Of a DNA stretch of 64,000 bases, positions 28,821 to 39,717 are shown piece by piece. The stretch's first letter is position 1; the number at the start of each line of letters is the position of its first letter. The stretch is from assembly GCA_965267335.1 (NCBI GenBank), contig OZ253953.1:3100001-3164000 (forward strand), read 5' to 3'. The stretch comes from G965267335 sp965267335. GTDB taxonomy: Bacteria > Bacteroidota > Bacteroidia > Cytophagales > JAAEPT01. The notes beneath the pieces are model-generated. The model was not told the origin of the DNA, ran no database searches, and saw only the letters and a list, made by a program, of their open reading frames with translations. Made by a program: the position numbers and the translations under genes.

Positions 28821-30081
28821 TGATATATATATCGTTATTATTGATTACTGCAGTTACTTTTCCCAACATTTCCATCCCGAAGAAAGGTGAATTTTTTGAC
28901 CTTGACAAGGTACTCTTGGGGTCAGGAATCCAATTAGAAGTGGTATCAAAAATAGTAAGACAGGCTTTCTCACCTTCCTTTATCTTTGGAAGATTCATAT
29001 TAAGTATTTTTCTGGGTGAAGTAGTAATTAACTTAATAATATCGTCAATCTCAAGTTGGTCTTTGAGAGAGCCATATAGTACGGAAAAAGCAGTCTCAAG
29101 ATTGATTATTCCAAACTCAGCCTGATCAAATTCAAGGTTTTTACTATCAAGATCTTGAGGAGTATGATTTGAAACTACAGCATCGATTGTGCCGTCCTTA
29201 AGTCCCTTAATTATTGCCTTGCTATCACTTTTTGACCTGAAAGGAGGAAATACTTTTAGGTTAGTATCAAAATTCATGAGTTCCTCATCAATAAAAGCCA
29301 TCTGATAGGCCGCGACATCACAAGTAATCTGAAGCCCTTCTTTTTTAGCTTTTCTGATTGATTCAATCGCCTCCTTTGTCGAAACACAAGAAAAATGAAT
29401 TCTCCCCCCCACATACCTTAGGAGATCAATTATTTTATTCACTCCTATTACCTCTGCAATGGCAGGTATTCCCTTCAAACCTAGCTTTACACTCTCAACC
29501 CCCTCATTCATTAAGCCTCCTTCACAAAGAAGTTTATCATAAGCATGTTCCAGAATAACACCATTAAATGATTGAACGTACTGGAGCAATTTAGTCATAA
29601 CTGATGTATGCCATACCGGAACCAACCCATCAGAAAAGGCAACGGCTCCAGAATTATCCATATCTTGTAACTCACACAACTGATGTCCTTCAGTCCCTTT
29701 AGTTACCGCCCCAATCGGATGTACATTTACTATATGTCCTTTTGATTTATTAATAATATACTCAACCTGGCTTTTCGAGTCTATGACTGGTTGTGTATTG
29801 GGCAAACACAATATATCCGTAAACCCACCTCTAAGTGCTGCGTTCTGACCTGAAATTAAATCTTCTTTGAACTCATAACCAGGATCTCCCAGAAAGGTTC
29901 TCATATCCAACCACCCGACTGAAACATACTTATTTGAACAATCGATGTGAGGTGTTGATCTAGCAGTGATACTTTTTGCAATCTGCTTTATCTGTCCATT
30001 CTCAATGAGAATATCTTTCCTATCTTTTTCGGTCTGCTTTGATGGGTCAATTATGAGTGGTGACTTGAGAAGTATCTTCAT
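28813..30081 (-). CDS. pyrC: Dihydroorotase-like amidohydrolase lacking the metal-binding motif
   Basis: 422 residues aligning end to end with type I dihydroorotases: IENGQIKQIAKS, GFTDILCLPNTQPVID, AVTKGTEG, GGLMNEG, GLKGIPAIAE and LKVFPPFR are all recognisable. However, the DxHxHxRxPG motif reads LDMRTFLGDPG (residues 58-68), so both zinc histidines are Arg61 and Phe63. The HVST histidine is Cys232, and the catalytic Asp of TDHAP is Asn305 (SNHTP). A zinc-dependent reaction is therefore doubtful. It may be a non-catalytic partner of aspartate transcarbamoylase, like PyrC-prime proteins. The family is certain; the symbol is by homology only. Confidence 0.85.
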   Translation of the reverse strand: MKILLKSPLIIDPSKQTEKDRKDILIENGQIKQIAKSITARSTPHIDCSNKYVSVGWLDMRTFLGDPGYEFKEDLISGQNAALRGGFTDILCLPNTQPVIDSKSQVEYIINKSKGHIVNVHPIGAVTKGTEGHQLCELQDMDNSGAVAFSDGLVPVWHTSVMTKLLQYVQSFNGVILEHAYDKLLCEGGLMNEGVESVKLGLKGIPAIAEVIGVNKIIDLLRYVGGRIHFSCVSTKEAIESIRKAKKEGLQITCDVAAYQMAFIDEELMNFDTNLKVFPPFRSKSDSKAIIKGLKDGTIDAVVSNHTPQDLDSKNLEFDQAEFGIINLETAFSVLYGSLKDQLEIDDIIKLITTSPRKILNMNLPKIKEGEKACLTIFDTTSNWIPDPKSTLSRSKNSPFFGMEMLGKVTAVINNNDIYINE

Positions 30082-32096
30082 CTATAAAATCTGATCAGCA
30101 GTATTTCTATAAGTAAAAATATCAATGACAAAAGTAAGCATTTTTTCCACAAGGCAACCCCTTCATCAGCTTCTTTAAGCGCGTTCTGTAATTCTAAGGG
30201 TGAGTCTACATCGTAAACGGTGATATGCTCGACATCCTTGAACATCTCCTGAAGCTCCTCGGTAGAGTAAAATTCAGTTATTGACTCCTTAGAAGTTATA
30301 TTCACAGCTATCCGCCCTAGTAGCTCTTCTCCATGAATGAGTTTATAAAACCCCGATTGTATATCCCCATCCTTTGTTTGGAAAATCACATCTCCGTTAA
30401 GGACATTATTAGAGATTAGTTCTCCCGTTTCATTCTTGAGTCGGTATGGTAATTCGTCTTTTATGAACTTTCCAGATAAAACAAGACCATTTGAAGAATT
30501 CTCATAATATATTCGGTCATTCGCATTCTTACTTCCCCGCACGGCTTGATATAATACAGGAACAAAGAGCGAATGCCTATTTATATTAGAATATTTAGCA
30601 TCTAACGGCATAGACCAAAAATAACATCTACCGGATCCAACAACATTTCTAGACAAAACTGGATATCCATCTTTACTTCTGAGTAAAATCTCTCCTCTCT
30701 CCTTTATTTGGTAAAGGTGTTTTACATACGGCATTGATATATTTGCTTTAATATCCGTAAAAACTCCTCTATAAAAAGGATTATTCAAATCAGGATGCCC
30801 TATATAATTATCAGGTTGCGGAATACTAGTATCTCCAATATTCTGAATCCTGGAAGAAGAGATATTAAGGTTCCGGATAAGTTTTTCAAAATCATCCTGA
30901 GATTGTTCATTTGGGAATATCATTATATCCCCACCCCTTTCTACATATTTTACTATATCCTCTATTAATCCATCATTCAGTGTGTTAATGTTCTCAATTA
31001 CCAAAAAATCAACATCTGAGAAATCATTACTCAGATTTGAAGAGGTTAGAGTTTTGGAAAGAAAAGTAGATTCGTTACTTATTGCATTATATACATATGA
31101 GGAAGTATGATCATTTAATATGAGTACTCTAACGTTTGATGAACAAGTAATAACAAAGAAAAAGTTATTATCAAAGTACACCTCATCACCCGAAACTACC
31201 AACCTACATTGTGCTTGCCCAGCTTTATTCATTTGTAAATCCATCTGGCAAATCACTTGTCCACCAGCTACTATATTTTTGACACATGTACTGGTAAGGT
31301 TGTCATCAACTAGTAAATCAACCTTGGCATTCTGCGCGTTTTTCGTACCCAAATTCCTAATTTGAACATTAATTAATACGGTCTCACCTGTATTAACGCT
31401 TGGTGATTCCAGCCACACAGAGTCAACAAACAAATTTCTTTCCTCTCTATTTCCAACCGGGACAATCTTAGTAAGAATACTTGTATCATTTATCAACCGC
31501 TCTAATGTCCCCAACGTTGCCTTCTGAAAATCACTGATCAGGATAAGTTCGTTCCTTTGCTCACCTGATGTGATTTCTTTGGTTTTCAATTCATCAAGAA
31601 CCCAATTTATACTTCGAAAAGTATTTGTAAAAGTTGTGTTATCTAAGACTCTATTTCCATTTGAGTTACTGGAAATACGAGTCTCTGAATTACAGGTCAA
31701 CACCCATAAGGGGTTAGTTCCATTTTTGGAAGCCAAAATTTCCTTTAAATATAATACCCCTTCATCTAGCATAGAAAGGTTTATCCGTTTCCGCTCCATG
31801 CTGTAAGAATTATCAAGAAAGACGGTTTTTGAAACATCCCTATTGGCTTTTTCTGTCAGCTTCCAAAATGGTTGTGCGAAAGCTATAACCAAAAACCCAA
31901 GTGCTAGAATTCTGCAAAGCAGAACCAACAATTTTTTAAGACGGAAATTGCGCTTGGTTTGCTGATCTACCTCTTTGAGGAAAGACAGATTAGAAAAATA
32001 AATTTTCTTTGAGCGTTGTAGGTTAAGCAAATGAATAATTACTGGTATTATTAATACCAACAATGCCCACAAGAAATCAGGATACAAAAAACTCAT
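30078..32096 (-). CDS. BatA-domain (aerotolerance N-terminal) membrane protein with vWA-like region
   Basis: 672 residues. The N-terminus is a BatA domain: FLYPDFLWALLVLIIPVIIHLLNLQRSKKI, then a second helix near residues 58-78 (LLCRILALGFLVIAFAQPFW). A vWA-like domain follows (VFLDNSYSMERKRINLS, a variant of the DxSxS metal site), then beta-rich regions, and a last transmembrane helix (about 650-670). Members are membrane proteins of unclear function linked by name to the Bacteroides aerotolerance operon. It is the first gene of the operon; pyrC-like overlaps its stop by 4 bases. Confidence 0.88.
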   Translation of the reverse strand: MSFLYPDFLWALLVLIIPVIIHLLNLQRSKKIYFSNLSFLKEVDQQTKRNFRLKKLLVLLCRILALGFLVIAFAQPFWKLTEKANRDVSKTVFLDNSYSMERKRINLSMLDEGVLYLKEILASKNGTNPLWVLTCNSETRISSNSNGNRVLDNTTFTNTFRSINWVLDELKTKEITSGEQRNELILISDFQKATLGTLERLINDTSILTKIVPVGNREERNLFVDSVWLESPSVNTGETVLINVQIRNLGTKNAQNAKVDLLVDDNLTSTCVKNIVAGGQVICQMDLQMNKAGQAQCRLVVSGDEVYFDNNFFFVITCSSNVRVLILNDHTSSYVYNAISNESTFLSKTLTSSNLSNDFSDVDFLVIENINTLNDGLIEDIVKYVERGGDIMIFPNEQSQDDFEKLIRNLNISSSRIQNIGDTSIPQPDNYIGHPDLNNPFYRGVFTDIKANISMPYVKHLYQIKERGEILLRSKDGYPVLSRNVVGSGRCYFWSMPLDAKYSNINRHSLFVPVLYQAVRGSKNANDRIYYENSSNGLVLSGKFIKDELPYRLKNETGELISNNVLNGDVIFQTKDGDIQSGFYKLIHGEELLGRIAVNITSKESITEFYSTEELQEMFKDVEHITVYDVDSPLELQNALKEADEGVALWKKCLLLSLIFLLIEILLIRFYR

Positions 32097-32164
32097 TGAA
32101 TCTGGCCATCAATTACTTCCAAAACGAATTTAAACATTTACTATTGTATCGCTGAATTCTAAAC

Positions 32165-32197
32165 TAAAAAAGCCTCTGAATATTTTATTCAAAGGCT
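32165..32197 (-). terminator. Rho-independent terminator of the rRNA operon
   Basis: On the minus strand AGCCTTTGAAT (32197-32187) pairs with ATTCAGAGGCT (32181-32171) with one mismatch and a 5-nt loop, followed directly by a run of T residues. It starts about 11 bases after the 5S rRNA 3' end. Confidence 0.85.
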
Positions 32198-32207
32198 AGA
32201 TAAATAA

Positions 32208-32320
32208 GGTTGGCGGCTACCTACTCTCCCACATTTTATTGCAGTACCATCGGCTCGACAGGGCTTAACTTCTCTGTTCGGAATGGTTAGAGGTGGACCC
32301 CTGCGATATTACCACCATTA
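32208..32320 (-). rRNA. rrf: 5S ribosomal RNA
   Basis: About 112 nt on the minus strand. The 5' end TGGTGG pairs with the 3' end CCGCCA, and the conserved core (GGGGTCCACC, CCATTCCGAACAGAGAAGTTAAG, CCGATGGTACTGC, GGGAGAGTAGG) is typical of bacterial 5S. Ends are estimated from the closing helix, within a few bases. It is the last gene of the rRNA operon. Confidence 0.95.
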
Positions 32321-32327
32321 TTTTCTT

Positions 32328-32350
32328 GTTCCATTTGTATTAGATGGAAC
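32328..32350 (-). other. Hairpin in the 23S-5S spacer
   Basis: GTTCCAT (32328-32334) and ATGGAAC (32344-32350) form a perfect 7-bp stem with a 9-nt loop just upstream of 5S. There is no T run, so it is more likely a processing or spacer structure than a terminator. Confidence 0.5.
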
Positions 32351-32363
32351 CAATATTTTAAAA

Positions 32364-32400
32364 TGACATGTTGTAAAGTTAAGGTTGATTACTAAAAGAG
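32364..32400 (-). other. 23S processing stem, 3' arm
   Basis: Plus-strand TGACATGTTGTAA followed by AGTTAAGGT and AAAAGAG is nearly the reverse complement of 35312-35350 upstream of 23S, including a 13-nt perfect block (35338-35350). In the transcript these arms would pair around the 23S rRNA, the expected RNase III substrate. Confidence 0.75.
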
Positions 32401-32407
32401 GGATACT

Positions 32408-35300
<2,893 letters not shown>

Positions 35301-35311
35301 AAAGTCGCTCT

Positions 35312-35350
35312 CTTTTTGTAATTCTACCTTAACTTACTTACAACATGTCA
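35312..35350 (-). other. 23S processing stem, 5' arm
   Basis: Plus-strand TTACAACATGTCA (35338-35350) is an exact reverse complement of 32364-32376. Flanking CTTAACTT and CTCTTTTTGTAATTC continue the match with small gaps. It pairs with the 3' arm to form a long stem enclosing 23S. Confidence 0.75.
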
Positions 35351-35425
35351 ATGAACTTTTTGCCTCCTTTTGCGCACATAAAATCTAAACAAACCAATAA
35401 GTTAAATTTGACTCGTCTTTTGTTT

Positions 35426-35447
35426 AGCCTTTTATATGCTAAAGGCT
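35426..35447. other. Inverted repeat in the tRNA-Ala/23S spacer
   Basis: AGCCTTT (35426-35432) and AAAGGCT (35441-35447) form a perfect 7-bp stem with an 8-nt loop. It is followed by a direct repeat, TAAAGTCCTTT at 35474-35484 and 35489-35499. No known function; probably spacer RNA structure. Confidence 0.45.
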
Positions 35448-35588
35448 CTGTGATACCTTCTTAGTCATTAGTGTAAAGTCCTTTTGTTTAAAGTCCTTTA
35501 TAACAACAATCAGCATCAAATAATAAATTAAAATCAACCCTTCTGGTTAATCTTTACCTTACTACGCCACAAGGCCTCGTAAGACAAA

Positions 35589-35622
35589 TGTGGAGGATAT
35601 CGGAGTTCCGCCAAAGGGCGGA
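35589..35622 (-). pseudogene. Fragment of the tRNA-Ala 3' half next to a palindrome
   Basis: TGTGGAGGATATCGGAGT (35589-35606) repeats exactly the 18 bases at 35648-35665, which encode the T-arm 3' strand, acceptor 3' strand and discriminator of tRNA-Ala. It is immediately joined to a perfect palindrome TCCGCC-AAAG-GGCGGA (35607-35622). The rest of the tRNA is absent, so no functional tRNA can fold here. Confidence 0.7.
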
Positions 35623-35649
35623 TAAACTTCGCCTCCTAATCTTTAATTG

Positions 35650-35723
35650 TGGAGGATATCGGAGTCGAACCGATGACCCCCTGCGTGCAAGGCAGGTGCT
35701 CTGGCCAGCTGAGCTAATCCCCC
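35650..35723 (-). tRNA. tRNA-Ala(TGC)
   Basis: 74 nt. Acceptor GGGGGAT pairs with ATCCTCC (one G-T pair), D-arm GCTCAGCTGGCCAGAGC, anticodon stem CCTGC/GCAGG with loop CTTGCAC giving TGC, T arm ATCGG-TTCGACT-CCGAT, discriminator A. 3' CCA is not encoded. It lies in the 16S-23S spacer, as usual for tRNA-Ala(TGC). Its 5' half is repeated twice just upstream. Confidence 0.97.
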
Positions 35724-35820
35724 AGATTCTTTACTGGTCAATCTAGTCAACCGACTGTCATCTTTAGCCGATGACCCTCCCGAGCAATCGGGATGTTCTG
35801 GCCAGCTGAGCTAATCCCCC
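35724..35820 (-). repeat. Tandem spacer repeat, unit 1 (contains a degenerate tRNA-Ala 5' half)
   Basis: 97-bp unit. In transcript sense it begins GGGGGATTAGCTCAGCTGGCCAGA, identical to the first 24 bases of tRNA-Ala. Where the anticodon arm should be there is a perfect palindrome TCCCGA-TTGC-TCGGGA (35793-35778). GGGTCATCGG of the tRNA then follows, but the T arm and acceptor 3' strand are replaced by a GTCATC...GATGAC hairpin and unrelated sequence. Not a functional tRNA. Confidence 0.8.
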
Positions 35821-35916
35821 AGATTCTTTACTGGTTAATCTAGTCCACCGACTGTCATCTTTAGCCGATGACCCTCCCGAGCAATCGGGATGTTCTGGCC
35901 AGCTGAGCTAACCCCC
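35821..35916 (-). repeat. Tandem spacer repeat, unit 2
   Basis: 96-bp copy directly adjoining unit 1 and differing from it at only a few positions: T/C at 35836, C/A at 35846, and one missing T in the tRNA-like 5' end (GGGGGTTAG instead of GGGGGATTAG). It carries the same TCCCGA-TTGC-TCGGGA palindrome (35890-35875). High identity suggests recent duplication or gene conversion. Confidence 0.8.
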
Positions 35917-36021
35917 AGTATAGGCTAGAGTTTTGAGTCATGAGTGTGAAGATTTTCTTCGAACTCGCTCCTTACTCCATCTTTCAGTAAATCTTTTTTG
36001 ATACACCATCTGTGTATCTTG

Positions 36022-36095
36022 TGCGCTTGCCAGGACTTGAACCTGGGACCTCTACATTATCAGTGTAGCGCTCTAACCACCTGAGCTACAAGCGC
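36022..36095 (-). tRNA. tRNA-Ile(GAT)
   Basis: 74 nt. Acceptor GCGCTTG pairs with CAAGCGC, D-arm GCTCAGGTGGTTAGAGC, anticodon stem CTACA/TGTAG with loop CTGATAA giving GAT, T arm CCAGG-TTCAAGT-CCTGG, discriminator A. No encoded CCA. It follows 16S in the rRNA operon, the standard Ile-Ala order. Confidence 0.97.
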
Positions 36096-36145
36096 AGTAT
36101 TGCTTGTCTCAGCTCATCAATATGGCTACAAGCTCATATATATTG

Positions 36146-36161
36146 AAAAAGAGAAGAAGTC
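36146..36161 (-). other. 16S processing stem, 3' arm
   Basis: AAAAAGAGAAGAAGTC is a perfect 16-nt reverse complement of 37848-37863 in the leader. The pair would close a stem around 16S rRNA, the expected RNase III site. Confidence 0.85.
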
Positions 36162-36206
36162 ACCCTACTAGGAAAACAATCTTTCTAGATTAAGCTTTAT
36201 GCTCTA

Positions 36207-37730
<1,524 letters not shown>

Positions 37731-37814
37731 AATTAAATCATTAATATTTCAAGCTGTCCTAACCTAGTTCTCAAAGTTTGTCTTCCTTCCCCTCTATCCT
37801 TCTTTTTGTCATGC

Positions 37815-37832
37815 CCGACAACCTAATGTCGG
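37815..37832 (-). other. Hairpin in the rRNA leader
   Basis: CCGACA (37815-37820) and TGTCGG (37827-37832) form a perfect 6-bp stem with a 6-nt loop between the processing arm and 16S. Possibly part of leader folding or antitermination; no T run, so not a terminator. Confidence 0.45.
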
Positions 37833-37847
37833 TACCTGTCTTCTACA

Positions 37848-37863
37848 GACTTCTTCTCTTTTT
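37848..37863 (-). other. 16S processing stem, 5' arm
   Basis: GACTTCTTCTCTTTTT pairs perfectly over 16 nt with 36146-36161 downstream of 16S. It lies about 118 bases upstream of the mature 16S 5' end. Confidence 0.85.
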
Positions 37864-37910
37864 TCCAATATTTTCAAAGAACAAGTTCCGGTTTTTCCCG
37901 AAACGGATTG

Positions 37911-37941
37911 CAAAGATAGAACTTCAATTTATACCTACCAA
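37911..37941 (-). promoter_or_regulatory. rRNA operon promoter
   Basis: Minus strand: TTG (37941-37939), 20-nt spacer, TATCTTTG (37918-37911), an exact fit to the Bacteroidota consensus. It predicts transcription starting near 37905, about 175 bases before 16S. No second promoter was identified in the 57 bases up to purA. Confidence 0.75.
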
Positions 37942-37997
37942 CAAATAGAATAAATTTTTCGTCTATCCTTTAAAAATTTTTTTCAACCAAGGAATAA

Positions 37998-39278
37998 TCA
38001 GGCAATTACACCGTCTCTCATAATAGTTTCTGTCCTATCAGGACCAACAGAAACAGCTCTTACAGGAACATTAACTGAAGACTCAATAAATTCCACATAA
38101 GATTTCAATTCAGCAGGACAATCATCATAAACACCAAATGAACTGGTATTTGTATTCCATCCTTTCATTTGTTTATAGACGGGTTTAATAATATCGCTAT
38201 CAAGGTTAAATGGCAATTGATCACTCACTACCCCATTGACATCGTAATCTGTGCAAATCTTTATTTCTTCAAAAATATCCAGAACATCCGCCTTCATCAT
38301 ATGTAATTGGGTAGCCCCGTTTAACATAACCGAGTATTTCAAAGCGGGTAAATCTAACCAACCACAACGTCTAGGGCGTCCGGTAGTGGAACCAAATTCA
38401 TGTCCTTCTGTTCGCAGCTTTTCTCCTACTTCATCATTCAACTCCGTTGGAAAAGGGCCACTTCCCACCCTAGTACAATAGGCTTTAAAAATACCTATCA
38501 CCTCTTTAACCTTTTGGGGTGCAATTCCCAAGCCGACACAAGCTCCTGCAACAGTTGTATTTGATGACGTAACAAATGGGTATGTCCCATAATCAATATC
38601 CAGCAAAGCTCCTTGCGCACCCTCTGCCAAAATTGATTGCCCTGATACAATTTTCTCATTCAAATAATACTCCGAGTCAATAATATTAAACTGTCTCAGG
38701 AAATCGATACTTTCAAAAAGTTCATTTTCCAATTCTGACAGAGTATATTCGAAATTGTACTTATCCAGAATTTCACAATGCTTATCTCGCAAAGCTTCGT
38801 ACTTACTCTTAAAGTCAGGAGAGAGTATATCTCCAACTCTTAATCCCAATCTACCTATTTTGTCTTGATAGGTCGGACCTATACCTTTTAATGTAGAGCC
38901 TATTTTTTTATCTCCTTTTGCATTCTCATATGCTTCATCTAAAAGTCGATGTGTGGGAAGAATTAATTGAGCTCTTTTAGATATCAACAGATTCTTCGTG
39001 AGATCAATATTATATTTCTCGAGCGCCCGCGCCTCCTTTCTAAAAACTATAGCATCAAGAACCACTCCATTTCCAATTACATTCATTATGTGCTCATGAA
39101 AGACCCCGGAAGGAATTTGGTGTAGAACGTGTTTAATCCCATCAAATTCTAATGTATGTCCGGCATTAGGTCCTCCTTGAAATCGGGCTACCACATCATA
39201 TTTACCAGCAAGGTAATCTACGATTTTACCTTTACCTTCATCGCCCCACTGTAACCCTAATAAAATATCAACTGCCAT
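37998..39278 (-). CDS. purA: Adenylosuccinate synthetase
   Basis: 426 residues, full length. The N-terminal GTP-binding loop GLQWGDEGKGKIVDYLAG is intact. GGPNAGHTLEFDG, QIPSGVFHE, GIGPTYQDKIGR, VTSSNTTVAGAC and the C-terminal STTGRPRRCGWLDLPALKYS are family signatures. It makes adenylosuccinate from IMP and aspartate with GTP. It starts 3 bases after the STAS gene, so the two are probably co-transcribed. It ends about 57 bases from the rRNA promoter. Confidence 0.97.
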   Translation of the reverse strand: MAVDILLGLQWGDEGKGKIVDYLAGKYDVVARFQGGPNAGHTLEFDGIKHVLHQIPSGVFHEHIMNVIGNGVVLDAIVFRKEARALEKYNIDLTKNLLISKRAQLILPTHRLLDEAYENAKGDKKIGSTLKGIGPTYQDKIGRLGLRVGDILSPDFKSKYEALRDKHCEILDKYNFEYTLSELENELFESIDFLRQFNIIDSEYYLNEKIVSGQSILAEGAQGALLDIDYGTYPFVTSSNTTVAGACVGLGIAPQKVKEVIGIFKAYCTRVGSGPFPTELNDEVGEKLRTEGHEFGSTTGRPRRCGWLDLPALKYSVMLNGATQLHMMKADVLDIFEEIKICTDYDVNGVVSDQLPFNLDSDIIKPVYKQMKGWNTNTSSFGVYDDCPAELKSYVEFIESSVNVPVRAVSVGPDRTETIMRDGVIA

Positions 39279-39281
39279 TTT

Positions 39282-39623
39282 TTATTTTTTTGTGGAAGCA
39301 AGCGCTTCCTCCTCATCTTTTACAATTATAAACACTTCTGATAGTTTTGTGATTTGTAGCAACTTCTGAACTTGATCAGAAGGGTCTATTAACATAAACA
39401 GGCCGTCCTTCCCTGTAATCTTGGTCAGTAAAGTAATCAGCACCCCAATACCACTACTATTCATATAACGAACTTCATTTAAGTTCAGAGCGCATGACTT
39501 TAGATCATCGTTCAAATTATCTGTTATGTAACCAACAATTTCAGCTCCACTATTCTCACCAATCAAATCACCTTCGATCGTAACTATCAATAAATTCTGC
39601 TTTACCTCACCTTGTAATTTCAT
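39282..39623 (-). CDS. STAS-domain protein (anti-sigma-factor antagonist type)
   Basis: 113 residues, a single STAS domain. The phosphorylatable serine of SpoIIAA-like proteins is visible in LNEVRYMNSSGIGVLITLL (about residues 48-66). Such proteins act in partner-switching with anti-sigma kinases, but no kinase or phosphatase gene is adjacent. It sits between spoT (upstream, same strand) and purA (3 bases downstream). The role is unknown; the partner may be encoded elsewhere. Confidence 0.88.
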   Translation of the reverse strand: MKLQGEVKQNLLIVTIEGDLIGENSGAEIVGYITDNLNDDLKSCALNLNEVRYMNSSGIGVLITLLTKITGKDGLFMLIDPSDQVQKLLQITKLSEVFIIVKDEEEALASTKK

Positions 39624-39667
39624 ACTGGATCATTTTACCAAAAGGGTCAGGCGCTTCCCAGAGCCTG

Positions 39668-39675
39668 CAAAGATA
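39668..39675 (-). promoter_or_regulatory. Candidate -7 element of the STAS-purA unit
   Basis: Minus-strand TATCTTTG, identical to the rRNA and fabD elements, ends 44 bases before the STAS ATG and lies in the spoT-STAS intergenic gap. No TTG at the standard -33 distance. Confidence 0.45.
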
Positions 39676-39688
39676 CAAGTTAAACAAT

Positions 39689-39715
39689 AAAAGAAAAAAG
39701 CGTCTTTTTACGCAA
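39689..39715 (-). terminator. Possible weak terminator after spoT
   Basis: On the minus strand, GCGT and ACGC form a 4-bp stem with a 6-nt A-rich loop, followed by TTTTTT, only a few bases after the spoT stop. The stem is short, so the call is tentative. Confidence 0.35.
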
Positions 39716-39717
39716 TA

